From positions 427,131 to 491,130 of the forward strand of contig JAFKKN010000004.1 in NCBI GenBank assembly GCA_017305535.1: a DNA stretch of 64,000 nt, written 5' to 3'. Below are positions 1 through 8,751 of the stretch, piece after piece. The position numbers were made by a program, and so were the translations under genes. This stretch comes from Hyphomicrobiales bacterium. Its GTDB lineage: Bacteria > Pseudomonadota > Alphaproteobacteria > Rhizobiales > Xanthobacteraceae. The notes under the pieces were generated by a model. The model was not told the DNA's origin and ran no database searches. It worked only from the letters and a program-made list of their open reading frames with translations. Each line of letters begins with the position of its first letter. The first letter of the stretch is position 1.

Positions 1-529
1 CGCCGCCGCCCAGGAACAGTTTCGCCAGAACCAGCCGCAGCAGCAGCAACCGCACAACAACCTCGACATCGTCGACGAGGGCGAGGACGCCGGTGACGGC
101 TATTCCAGCTTCGGCGCCGAACCAGGTTTCGTGCCAGCGCAGCAGCAGCCGTTCCCGCCGCGCGACAACCAGCACAATCAGCGCGACAACCAGCGGGATC
201 GTCCCCGCGAGCAGCGTTTCCAGCCGCGCGACAACGAGCAGCCCCGCGAGCAGCAGCAGCAGCCGAACGAGCGCACCTATCGCGAACAACGCGCGCAGCC
301 ACAGCCGGACTATCAATCGCAACCCGCGATGCCACCGCTCGACAGTGGCGTCGATCGGTTGCCGTCGTTCATCACCGGCGGACAGCCGCAGCCCGGCAAT
401 GGTTTTGAAACGAACGGCCAGCCGAGCGGCGATCGTTTCCCGCCGCGCCGCCGCCGCCGCCCGCACGGGCCGCGCGCCGAAACCAACGCGGCACCCGCCG
501 CCGAGGAAGCCAGTTCAGGCAACGAATAA
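1..529 (+). CDS. DUF4167-family protein, C-terminal part (5' end outside window)
   Basis: The reading frame is open from base 2 and stops at TAA 527-529, giving about 175 residues with no start in the window. The visible part is low-complexity: many Gln, Arg, Asn and Pro residues, repeated RDN/PRE motifs, a short conserved-looking block LPSFITGGQPQP, and an Arg-rich run (PPRRRRRP) before an Ala/Glu tail. This matches the disordered C-terminus of alphaproteobacterial DUF4167 proteins, whose conserved domain is N-terminal and therefore not visible. A basic, glutamine-rich tail suggests nucleic acid binding, but that is inference. The family assignment rests on overall character and the ITGGQPQP block. 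Confidence 0.6.
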   Translation, partial: AAAQEQFRQNQPQQQQPHNNLDIVDEGEDAGDGYSSFGAEPGFVPAQQQPFPPRDNQHNQRDNQRDRPREQRFQPRDNEQPREQQQQPNERTYREQRAQPQPDYQSQPAMPPLDSGVDRLPSFITGGQPQPGNGFETNGQPSGDRFPPRRRRRPHGPRAETNAAPAAEEASSGNE

Positions 530-580
530 GCGTCGAGGGCGATACCATCAGTGGCATCGCCGCCTTGATACCGTGATGCA

Positions 581-619
581 ATGAACCCGCCGCCGGATCA
601 TGTCCGGCGGCGAGTTCAT
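581..619. terminator. Hairpin between convergent genes
   Basis: A 10-bp perfect stem (CGCCGCCGGA at 588-597 with TCCGGCGGCG at 603-612) is extended by ATGAAC at 581-586 and GTTCAT at 614-619, with one mismatch. It lies between the convergent DUF4167 and methyltransferase genes and could end transcription from both sides. There is no strong T-run, so intrinsic termination is not certain. Confidence 0.45.
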
Positions 620-628
620 TAAGGCCAA

Positions 629-1369
629 TTAACGCTGAAACGTCGATGACGTCGGCACAAGCACCGGGCCGAGCGAGGGAATCAGCCGCGCCCGCTCGCG
701 ATGCGCGGGAATAGCGCGATAGACCTGCTTGGTGGCCTCGACGATGTGCACGCCGGCAACCGGCAGCGACAATGCCGCGCCCATCCGCTCCCACGCCAGA
801 GCCGAACGCAGGAACCAGCCACGCCCGATCGGCGGCATGAACAGCGCCTCGCCCCACGCGCTCGGCGTGAACCAGGTCTGCCGCAGCAAATCGGTGATCT
901 GAGTGCGCGAATACGGACGGCCGTGACCGAACGGCGTCATGTCGGTGCGCGTCCAAACGCCGCGACGATTTGGAATCACGGCCAGCATCCGGCCCGACGG
1001 CGCCAGTACGCGCCACACCTCACGCAACAGCGCTTGCGGATCGTCCGACATTTCCAGCGCGTGCACCAGAAGGATGCGATCCACCGCGGCATCCGGCAGC
1101 GGCAGCGACAATTCATCGACCAGCGAGGCCAACGCCGGACGACCTGTGGGCCACTTCAGCACGCCCTGCGCCGCCGGCATCATCGCGATGCAGCGCTCGG
1201 CGTCATCGCGAAACAAGCCGAGATATGGCGTCGGATAGCCGATACCGAGCACACGTTGCCCCTGCGCCTCCGGCCAGCAGGCATGAATGCCGCGATTGAT
1301 CAGACGCCGCGCCACGACGCCGAGACGCCGTGAATAGAAATCGCGCAGATCGATCACATCGATGGCCAT
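629..1369 (-). CDS. Class I SAM-dependent methyltransferase-like protein
   Basis: A 246-residue protein with a methyltransferase-like fold: a degenerate motif I (QRVLGIGYPTPYL, residues ~40-52), an acidic motif around LPDAAVDRILLVHALE, and the typical LLREVWRVLAPSGRMLAVIPNRRG strand-loop segment near residue 120. Its substrate cannot be told. The frame opens at a TTG at 1375, but ATG at 1369 gives the natural start MAIDVIDLRDF. It is divergent from gloB across about 180 bp. In related genomes a methyltransferase of this type often precedes gloB, which supports the call but not a function. Confidence 0.75.
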   Translation of the reverse strand: MAIDVIDLRDFYSRRLGVVARRLINRGIHACWPEAQGQRVLGIGYPTPYLGLFRDDAERCIAMMPAAQGVLKWPTGRPALASLVDELSLPLPDAAVDRILLVHALEMSDDPQALLREVWRVLAPSGRMLAVIPNRRGVWTRTDMTPFGHGRPYSRTQITDLLRQTWFTPSAWGEALFMPPIGRGWFLRSALAWERMGAALSLPVAGVHIVEATKQVYRAIPAHRERARLIPSLGPVLVPTSSTFQR

Positions 1370-1547
1370 GCTCAAACTCTATAGCGTTTTCGAGCGAAGT
1401 GGGACCCGGTTCGCGTGAAGAAAACGCGTCAAAACAAAACCCACGAGCCTTGCGCGCCGCGCATCCCGTCACGCGCGGCAATGTGCGGGCGTTTCACCGC
1501 TGCGACGCCTGTGCTAGCCTTGCGGGAGCTTAACGAACGGAGACGTC

Positions 1548-2315
1548 ATGGCCGCCGAGATTCGCCTGTTCCCCTGCCTGTCGGATAATTTCGGCTATCT
1601 GATCCATGATCCGGTCAGCAAGGCGACCGCATCGATCGATGCGCCGGAGGCAGCGCCCGTCATCAAGGCGTTGCAGCGCGAGGGCTGGCATCTGACGGAC
1701 ATTCTCGTCACCCATCACCACGCCGACCATGTCGGCGGCATCGCCGAGTTGAAGCAGAAATACGATTGCCGCGTCGTCGCGCCGCACGACAAGGCCGCCG
1801 CCATTCCCGAAGTCGACGAGCGCGTCAAGCAGGACGACACCGTGATGATCGGCACGCTCACCGCGCGCGTGCTGGAGACGCCCGGCCATACCCTCGATCA
1901 CATCAGCTACGTGTTTGACGACGAGCGCGCGCTGTTTGCCGCCGACACGCTGTTTTCGATCGGATGCGGCCGCGTGTTCGAAGGCACCTATCCGATGATG
2001 TGGGAGTCGCTCCTGAAGCTGCGCGCATTACCGGACGACATGCGGCTCTATTGCGGCCACGAGTACACTGCATCCAACGTCAAGTTCGCGTTGGGAATCG
2101 AACCGAACAATCCGGCGCTGCAAGCCCGCGCCAAGGAAGTCGAAGCGTTACGCGCCGCCGGCAAGCCAACGATTCCGGTGCTGCTCGGCGAGGAAAAGAA
2201 AGCCAACGTGTTCCTGCGCGCCGACGCGCCCGAGGTCGCCGCCGCCGTCGGTCTCGCCGGCAAGGGGGCCGCCGACGTGTTCGGCGAGTTGCGCGAACGC
2301 AAGAACAAATCCTGA
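1548..2315 (+). CDS. gloB: Hydroxyacylglutathione hydrolase (glyoxalase II)
   Basis: At 255 residues this is standard length for glyoxalase II, which hydrolyses S-D-lactoylglutathione to D-lactate and glutathione in methylglyoxal detoxification. The metal-binding motif THHHADHVGG lies near residues 57-66, further ligands are in the ETPGHTLDH and FAADTLFSIGCGR segments, and the C-terminal glutathione-binding half (YCGHEYTASNVKFAL) is present. GGAG lies 6-9 bases before the ATG. The stop overlaps the ATG of the following cupin gene (TGATG), so the two are probably translationally coupled. Confidence 0.95.
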   Translation: MAAEIRLFPCLSDNFGYLIHDPVSKATASIDAPEAAPVIKALQREGWHLTDILVTHHHADHVGGIAELKQKYDCRVVAPHDKAAAIPEVDERVKQDDTVMIGTLTARVLETPGHTLDHISYVFDDERALFAADTLFSIGCGRVFEGTYPMMWESLLKLRALPDDMRLYCGHEYTASNVKFALGIEPNNPALQARAKEVEALRAAGKPTIPVLLGEEKKANVFLRADAPEVAAAVGLAGKGAADVFGELRERKNKS

Positions 2316-2755
2316 TGGCGCGCACGTCGCGCCCGACCGCCGCGGAGATCATCGCACGGCTCGGCCTCAAGCCACATCCGGAGGGCGGGCATTTTCGCGA
2401 GACGTTTCGCGATTCGCACCATGATGCGCAAGGACGCGCGGCGTCCACCGCGATCTATTTCCTGCTGGCGCGTGGCGAGCGTTCGCACTGGCATCGCATC
2501 GATGCGGTGGAGACATGGCACTTCTATGCCGGAGATCCATTGCGGCTCGAAATCGCCGACAACACTGGAATCCGCACCATACAACTAGGGTCGGATATCG
2601 TGGCGGGCGAACTGCCACAGGGCATCGTGCCGGCGCATGCATGGCAAGCGGCCGAGAGCATCGGCGATTGGACACTGGTCGGCTGCACTGTCGCGCCGGG
2701 ATTCGAGTTCGCACAATTCGAACTCGCGCCGCCGAACTGGTCGCCGCCTGGTTAA
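2315..2755 (+). CDS. Cupin-like DUF985 family protein
   Basis: The start ATG overlaps the gloB stop by one base, giving 146 residues beginning MARTSRPTAAEIIARLGL. Family features are the N-terminal KPHPEGGHFRETFR block, the TAIYFLLARGERSHWHRIDAVETWHFYAGDPL core, the PAHAWQAAES segment and the VAPGFEFAQFELA tail. These are characteristic of DUF985, a cupin-fold family whose biochemical role is unclear; some members have been described as sugar-epimerase-like. The four-base overlap at its 3' end with the opposing EamA gene shows tight packing. Coupling to gloB hints at a detoxification context, which is only inference. Confidence 0.85.
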   Translation: MARTSRPTAAEIIARLGLKPHPEGGHFRETFRDSHHDAQGRAASTAIYFLLARGERSHWHRIDAVETWHFYAGDPLRLEIADNTGIRTIQLGSDIVAGELPQGIVPAHAWQAAESIGDWTLVGCTVAPGFEFAQFELAPPNWSPPG

Positions 2756-3624
2756 GGGCGTTTGCGAAACATATCCTTCGCGGCGATCAATCCACCGCCG
2801 GCGATCAACAGCGCAGCGAGCGCGATAGCAGCGGTCGCTTGCGCATATCCCGCGAGGATCAGGAAGCCGGTCGACAACAGCGGCGTGGCGTAGGATGCCG
2901 CGCCCAGCACGCGAATCTCGCCGTGCTTCATGCCGATGTCCCACGCATAGAACGCAGCGCCGACCGGTCCGAGGCCAAGCAACACGATCGCCAACCACTG
3001 CATCACGGTCTCGGGCCACACCGTCGTTTCGATTCCGAAATGGACCAGCGCGGCGAGCAGCGCCGTCGCGAGGCAGAAGCCCGCCACCGCATCGGTCGGT
3101 ACCGCTTTCAATTTTCGCGATAACACGGAGTAAGCCGCCCAGACGAATGCGGCGATGAATGCCGCGACGAAACCGGGAATTTGTGCGGCGGTGTATTGCA
3201 CGCCGGTGTTGCCTGCGAACAGCAAAACCGTTCCGGCCAGCCCGAGCAGCGCGCCGATAATGTGATGCCGCGCCAGCCGCTCACCTGGCAACAGCGACGA
3301 AAACAAAACGATCAGCAACGGCCAAAGATAATTCAGCAGGCCCGCTTCAGCCGGCGGTGCAAGCCGCAGCGACAGAAAATACAGCGCGTGATAGCCGAAC
3401 AGTCCCCCGATGCCGACCGCCCACGCGATCGCCGGCAATCGCAGCGCACGTGCAGCGCCGCCGCGCACCAGCACGGCTGCGCTGCCGACCAGGCCGCCGA
3501 TCGCGAAAGTCATCGCCGCAAGCTGAAATGCCGGAATGCGGCCGGTGGCCACCGTGAGCACAGCCAGCAGCGACCACATCACGATCGCGGTCAATCCGAT
3601 CAGGGTGGCGGCGCGGGAGGTCAT
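2752..3624 (-). CDS. EamA/DMT-superfamily transporter
   Basis: A 290-residue integral membrane protein with about ten hydrophobic segments arranged as two EamA repeats, ending in a short basic tail (AAKDMFRKRP). The first repeat starts ATLIGLTAIVMWSLLAVL and the second holds GFVAAFIAAFVWAAYSVLSRK, the usual DMT signature. Length and layout fit drug/metabolite exporters of the inner membrane (amino acids, metabolites or drugs); no substrate can be inferred. It overlaps the upstream cupin gene by four bases at the 3' ends. Confidence 0.85.
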   Translation of the reverse strand: MTSRAATLIGLTAIVMWSLLAVLTVATGRIPAFQLAAMTFAIGGLVGSAAVLVRGGAARALRLPAIAWAVGIGGLFGYHALYFLSLRLAPPAEAGLLNYLWPLLIVLFSSLLPGERLARHHIIGALLGLAGTVLLFAGNTGVQYTAAQIPGFVAAFIAAFVWAAYSVLSRKLKAVPTDAVAGFCLATALLAALVHFGIETTVWPETVMQWLAIVLLGLGPVGAAFYAWDIGMKHGEIRVLGAASYATPLLSTGFLILAGYAQATAAIALAALLIAGGGLIAAKDMFRKRP

Positions 3625-3646
3625 ATTGAGAGGTCGGCGGGCTGCA

Positions 3647-3688
3647 TCATTCCGGGTCTGCGCCTGTAGAACGCGCAGCCCGGAATGA
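3647..3688. repeat. Extragenic palindrome, second family (CATTCCGGG type)
   Basis: TCATTCCGGG at 3647-3656 followed by TCTGCGC pairs with GCGCAGCCCGGAATGA at 3673-3688, leaving a short loop and one bulged T. It lies between phaB and the downstream EamA gene, both on the minus strand. The core differs from the GGCCGGA/TGCCCGGC repeats elsewhere in the window, so I treat it as a separate palindromic family. It could also act as an mRNA 3' stabiliser or terminator for phaB. Confidence 0.6.
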
Positions 3689-3710
3689 CAAGCCTTAGGC
3701 CCCGTGACGG

Positions 3711-4436
3711 TCAGGCGTGATACTGGCCGCCGTTGACCGTGAGGGTCGAGCCGGTGATGAAGCCAGCATCGTCGGAGGCGAGAAACACCACGGCGCGCGC
3801 GATTTCTTCCGGTTCACCAAGGCGGTTGACCGGAATTTGCGGCAGGATGCTTTTTTCGACCACTTCCTTCGGCACCGCCTGCACCATTTCGGTGTTGATG
3901 TAGCCCGGGCAGATCACGTTGACGGTGATGCCGCCCTTGGCGTTCTCCAGCGCGAGCGCCTTGGTGAAGCCGATATCGCCGGCCTTCGCTGCGGAGTAAT
4001 TGACCTGACCGAATTGGCCTTTCTGGCCGTTGATCGACGAGATGTTAACGATGCGGCCGAACTTGCGGGCGCGCATGCCTTCGATCACCGGCCGCGTCAT
4101 GTTGAACAGCGAACCGAGGTTGGTGTTGATCACCGCATTCCATTGCTCGACGGTCATCTTGTGGAAGGCGCCGTCCTTGGTGATGCCGGCGTTGTTGACC
4201 AGGATTTCAATCGGCCCCAGGTCGGCCTCGACCTTCTTGATGCCGTCGGTGCAGGCATCGAACGAACTGACATCCCACTTGTAGACCGGGATGCCGGTCT
4301 CCGCCTTGAACTTCTCCGCTGCCGCATCGTTCCCGGCATAGCTCGCGGCAACCTTGTATCCGGCCGCCTTCAGCGCCTTGCTGATCGCCGCGCCAATTCC
4401 CCTCGTCCCTCCGGTCACCAATGCAACACGCGCCAT
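3711..4436 (-). CDS. phaB: Acetoacetyl-CoA reductase (NADPH), PHB synthesis
   Basis: This short-chain dehydrogenase of 241 residues reduces acetoacetyl-CoA to (R)-3-hydroxybutyryl-CoA, the monomer for PHB synthase. Seen here: the cofactor motif TGGTRGIG (8-15), NNAG (81-84), the catalytic triad Ser134, Tyr147 and Lys151 in the SSINGQKGQFGQVNYSAAK stretch, and the PhaB-like tail (GEPEEIARAVVFLASDDAGFITGSTLTVNGG). Two ATG codons are adjacent; the second (4436) sits five bases from AGGAGG and is the better start. It follows phaA on the same strand, but a strong intrinsic terminator lies between them. Confidence 0.95.
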   Translation of the reverse strand: MARVALVTGGTRGIGAAISKALKAAGYKVAASYAGNDAAAEKFKAETGIPVYKWDVSSFDACTDGIKKVEADLGPIEILVNNAGITKDGAFHKMTVEQWNAVINTNLGSLFNMTRPVIEGMRARKFGRIVNISSINGQKGQFGQVNYSAAKAGDIGFTKALALENAKGGITVNVICPGYINTEMVQAVPKEVVEKSILPQIPVNRLGEPEEIARAVVFLASDDAGFITGSTLTVNGGQYHA

Positions 4437-4501
4437 CATGTCCTCCTCGAGATCCTTTTACCCCGCCGATAAACGACCGGCGGCTTCGCCATCTTCACGA
4501 C

Positions 4502-4530
4502 AAAAAATGCCCGGCGCAAGGCCGGGCATT
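4502..4530 (-). terminator. Intrinsic terminator between phaA and phaB
   Basis: Read on the minus strand, a perfect 10-bp stem (AATGCCCGGC / GCCGGGCATT, 4506-4530, 5-nt loop) is followed directly by a T-run (plus-strand CAAAAA at 4501-4506). It lies 65 bases after the phaA stop and upstream of phaB. The stem core TGCCCGGC is the same as in extragenic repeats elsewhere in the window, so it may be a repeat recruited as a terminator. Confidence 0.8.
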
Positions 4531-4594
4531 GATCGTGAGTCAGAAGGTATCAGGAGGCCGCGTCATCATGTCGTCATGACGCGCCGCCGCGATA

Positions 4595-5773
<1,179 letters not shown>

Positions 5774-6230
5774 GGACATCTCCTGGGCTTGAGGTCTGAG
5801 AGGCTTGAGGTCTGAGAGGCTTGAAGTCTGTGTGCTTTAAGTGACTGCAAAAATTACGGTTTGGCGCGGCTGCCGCCGGTCCGGCGGGGCTCTGTCACCA
5901 CTATCCTGTTAACCTAGCCGGGACGTGTCAATCGCCTTGCGAGAGAAAGTGATTTCCGCGCCGCATCCAATGCTGCGCGATGTTGCAGCAAGCCCCGCAG
6001 CATCGACACCCAAATCCGCCGGAGGTTTGTTCCGATGGCTTCTATGAGCTTGTTAATGCAAATCCTTTGTCGCGACGGCCCGCCACGGCCACTCGCCCCG
6101 TTGCCCCAATCGAACCCTGATCTTTGTTGCACAAAACGGTAGCCGAGCCCCCGCGAAAGTGCTTACTTTGTTGCATCGCGTTACCCGCCCGCCTTCGGCG
6201 TCCCTGTCCCCGGTGTGTATGTGAGAGCAT
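5774..6230. promoter_or_regulatory. phaA-phaR divergent control region with TGC-rich motifs
   Basis: This 457-base intergenic stretch has no convincing gene. Besides the tandem repeat it holds an inverted repeat TGCTGC (5971-5976) / GCAGCA (5985-5990), and an exact 10-bp direct repeat CTTTGTTGCA at 6122-6131 and 6167-6176, 45 bases apart. The first copy is part of the palindrome TTGTTGCACAA and the second continues as TTGCATCGCG. PhaR proteins in other alphaproteobacteria bind TGC-rich, roughly TGC-N3-GCA sites and repress their own gene, so these are candidate PhaR operators (inference). Confidence 0.5.
5786..5833. repeat. 16-bp tandem repeat, three copies, in the phaA leader
   Basis: The unit GGCTTGAGGTCTGAGA occurs exactly twice (5786-5801, 5802-5817) and once with three changes (5818-5833). 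On the minus strand the array ends a few bases before the phaA Shine-Dalgarno sequence, so it lies in the phaA 5' untranslated region or promoter. Copy number could vary by slippage and alter phaA expression; that is inference. Confidence 0.85.
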
Positions 6231-6842
6231 ATGGCGAAAACAGAGCAACCTACGACGATCAAGAAATACGCCAATCGGCGGCTGTATAATACCGGAACCA
6301 GCACCTACGTGACGCTGGAAGACCTCGCGGCGATGGTCAAGAACGGCGAGGATTTCCTAGTCTACGATGCCAAGACAGGCGAAGACATCACGCGCTCGGT
6401 ACTCGCGCAGATCATTTTCGAACAAGAAAACAAAGCCGGCCAGAATCTGCTTCCCACCACATTCCTCCGTCAGTTGATCCGCTTCTACGGCGACAGCATG
6501 CAGATGGTGGTCCCTCGCTATCTTGAGCAATCGATTGATTCGCTGACGCGCGAGCAGGAAAAATTCCGCAAGCAATTGAGCGACACCTTCAGCACCGGGC
6601 CGTTCGCCCCGCTCGAGGAGCACGTCCGCCGCAACATGGAATTGTTCGAGCGCACCTTCTCGATGTTCAAGCCGTTCGTGCCGTCACCACGCACGACCAC
6701 CGGCACGCCGCCGGCGGCACCGGAAAAGACACCTGAGCCGACTCCCGAAACCAACACCAATATCGATGACCTTCGCCGTCAAATGAAGGAAATGCAGGAA
6801 CAGCTCGAGCGCATGTCGAAGGACGTGAAGAAGGAAGGCTGA
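6231..6842 (+). CDS. phaR: PHB synthesis repressor / granule-associated regulator
   Basis: A 203-residue PhaR. The N-terminal DNA-binding PHB accumulation regulator domain begins TTIKKYANRRLYNTGTSTYVTL (residues 8-29) and is followed by the PHB-binding regulatory domain (QNLLPTTFLRQLIRFYGDSMQMVVPRYLEQSID). The tail is Pro/Thr-rich and ends in a predicted coiled coil (DDLRRQMKEMQEQLERMSKDVKK). In this family the protein represses phasin genes and itself and is titrated off DNA by nascent PHB granules. It is divergent from phaA and followed by a clear intrinsic terminator. Confidence 0.95.
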   Translation: MAKTEQPTTIKKYANRRLYNTGTSTYVTLEDLAAMVKNGEDFLVYDAKTGEDITRSVLAQIIFEQENKAGQNLLPTTFLRQLIRFYGDSMQMVVPRYLEQSIDSLTREQEKFRKQLSDTFSTGPFAPLEEHVRRNMELFERTFSMFKPFVPSPRTTTGTPPAAPEKTPEPTPETNTNIDDLRRQMKEMQEQLERMSKDVKKEG

Positions 6843-6869
6843 GCGCTTGGGTTTTTCTCAAACCGCATG

Positions 6870-6900
6870 AAGGCGACCCGAAAGGGTCGCCTTTCGTTTT
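6870..6900 (+). terminator. Intrinsic terminator after phaR
   Basis: A perfect 10-bp stem AAGGCGACCC (6870-6879) / GGGTCGCCTT (6884-6893) with a GAAA tetraloop is followed by TTCGTTTT. It begins 27 bases after the phaR stop and has the form of a rho-independent terminator on the plus strand. Confidence 0.9.
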
Positions 6901-6915
6901 GCGCACGCTATCGAC

Positions 6916-8751
6916 CTAGGCGAGGGTGACAGGCTGCGATGTCGTCGCGGGAATCCACGGCCGCTGCGACGAGGCAAGGCCAATCAGATGGCCCTGGATA
7001 TAGTCGCATCCCCAATCCGATAGCAATTGCGCGGCTTCCGTATCCTGAACCCATTCGGCAACCGTCTTGATGCCGAGACGGCGTGAAAGGTCGATCAAGG
7101 TCTGCACGAAGGCGCGGTCGTCGCTCGACTGCGTGATGTTGCGAACGAAAGCGCCGTCGATCTTGACGATATCGACGCCGAGCTTGCGCAGATTGCGGAA
7201 CGAGGTGTAGCCCGCGCCGAAATCATCGATGGCGATGCGGCAACCAAAATTCTTCAGGCGGCTGACGAAGCCGCGGACATCGTCAATGTCCTGAATCGCA
7301 ACCGTCTCGGTGATTTCGACGATCAACCGCGCGGCAGCGTCCGGATGCGCCTTGAGCAGCGATTCCATGATCGCCCACCAATCCGGATCGATTGTTGTGC
7401 CGGGCGAGATGTTGAGGCTGAGTTGAACGTCGGGCGCTTCGGCCAGTTCGGCGATCACCAGTTCGAGCACGCGATGATCGACCAGACGGATCAAGCCGAG
7501 TTTCTCCGCGATCGGCACGATGTCCGGTCCGAGCAGAAACTCGCCGTTGTCCTGCTGCATCCGCACCAGGGATTCGTAGAACACAACCTTGTCACGCGCC
7601 GTCGCCTCGACCACCGGTTCGAAGCCGAGTCCGATGCGACGCTGGTTGAGCGCGGTGACGATCTCATCGGTGACACGAATGTTGAGGCGGCGCTGGGTCT
7701 CGCGTTCGACGTTCGGCTGCCACATCGAATACGATCCCTGCCGACGGGATTTGGCGGTTTCGAAGGCTTCCTGCGCGCGATTCATCGCGTCATCGACACT
7801 GCGCGCGTGACGGGGAATGCTGACCGCGCCGATCGATGCGGTCACCGCGACCGGGCCTGACTTGGTCGGCACCACCGGCTCCCGCACGCCCGCGAGAAAA
7901 CGCTCGGCGGCGACCTGCATATCGTCGACACCGCAGTTTTTCAGGATCAAACCGAACTTGTTGCCGGAAAAGCGGCCCATCGCGTCACCGCCGCGCAATC
8001 GCGCGCGAATGCGGGCCGACACTTCGCAGATCACCTGATCCGCGACATCGAAACCGAACGCATCGTTGATGCGTGCGAGATGATCGATGCCGATCACCAT
8101 GAAGGCGGCCTGGGTGCGAAAGCGAGCCGTATCGTCGAGGGTGGCCGCAAGCAGCGTCACCAGATGGCTGCGATTGAATTCGCCGGTGAGGGCATCGTGT
8201 TGCGACAGCCGCAAGAGTTGCTCGTCGCGGGCGTGACGTTCATTGTCGATACGCATCACGCCATGAACCCGGGCCGGCGCGCCATCGGCCCCGGCGAACC
8301 AGCGGCCGCATTCTTCGATCCATAGCGTGTTTGCGGAAGAGCCGGCGCGAAGACCATATTCGACGCGATAAGCGACCCCGCCGCCAAGATCCCGCTCGGC
8401 GGACTTGAGCACTGCGTCTAGCCGAACCGAGCGCGGCTCGATCTGCCTGGCGAATTCAGTGCCGGTGGTGGTGGCGGGAATCGAAAACGGCTCGAAGATT
8501 ACCTCGGTCCCATCAAGCCAGCTCAGTGTGTCGCTGGCGATGTCCCAGGTGAAAGTGGCACGGCCGAGTGCCGCGAGGATGGCCGTTGACGTCGGATGCG
8601 TGCCCAACGCGACGGCAGGCGAATCTGTTCGCGCCGTCGCGAATGCGGGCACCTTATCGGTAGCGGAGGACAGCCAAGTGCGATCCGCCGCGCCAAAAGG
8701 GCGCGCCGGCAGCGATACCGAGTCGCTGGTCGACAGAGTGACGAATTTCAC
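6916..8751 (-). CDS. PAS-GGDEF-EAL protein, probable cyclic-di-GMP phosphodiesterase
   Basis: The protein has about 611 residues with an N-terminal PAS-like domain (FTWDIASDTLSWLDG), a GGDEF domain and a C-terminal EAL domain. The GGDEF active-site loop reads RFSGNKFG, so diguanylate cyclase activity is probably lost. The EAL domain keeps the expected catalytic residues: ESLVR (EAL position), LSLNISP, EITE, IAIDDFGAG, VKIDG, VAEWVQ and the final QGHLIG. It should hydrolyse c-di-GMP, perhaps with GTP binding by the degenerate GGDEF as an allosteric input (inference). The open frame extends to 8865, but the GTG at 8751 has GAGG six bases upstream and starts VKFVTLSTSDS. Confidence 0.85.
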   Translation of the reverse strand: MKFVTLSTSDSVSLPARPFGAADRTWLSSATDKVPAFATARTDSPAVALGTHPTSTAILAALGRATFTWDIASDTLSWLDGTEVIFEPFSIPATTTGTEFARQIEPRSVRLDAVLKSAERDLGGGVAYRVEYGLRAGSSANTLWIEECGRWFAGADGAPARVHGVMRIDNERHARDEQLLRLSQHDALTGEFNRSHLVTLLAATLDDTARFRTQAAFMVIGIDHLARINDAFGFDVADQVICEVSARIRARLRGGDAMGRFSGNKFGLILKNCGVDDMQVAAERFLAGVREPVVPTKSGPVAVTASIGAVSIPRHARSVDDAMNRAQEAFETAKSRRQGSYSMWQPNVERETQRRLNIRVTDEIVTALNQRRIGLGFEPVVEATARDKVVFYESLVRMQQDNGEFLLGPDIVPIAEKLGLIRLVDHRVLELVIAELAEAPDVQLSLNISPGTTIDPDWWAIMESLLKAHPDAAARLIVEITETVAIQDIDDVRGFVSRLKNFGCRIAIDDFGAGYTSFRNLRKLGVDIVKIDGAFVRNITQSSDDRAFVQTLIDLSRRLGIKTVAEWVQDTEAAQLLSDWGCDYIQGHLIGLASSQRPWIPATTSQPVTLA

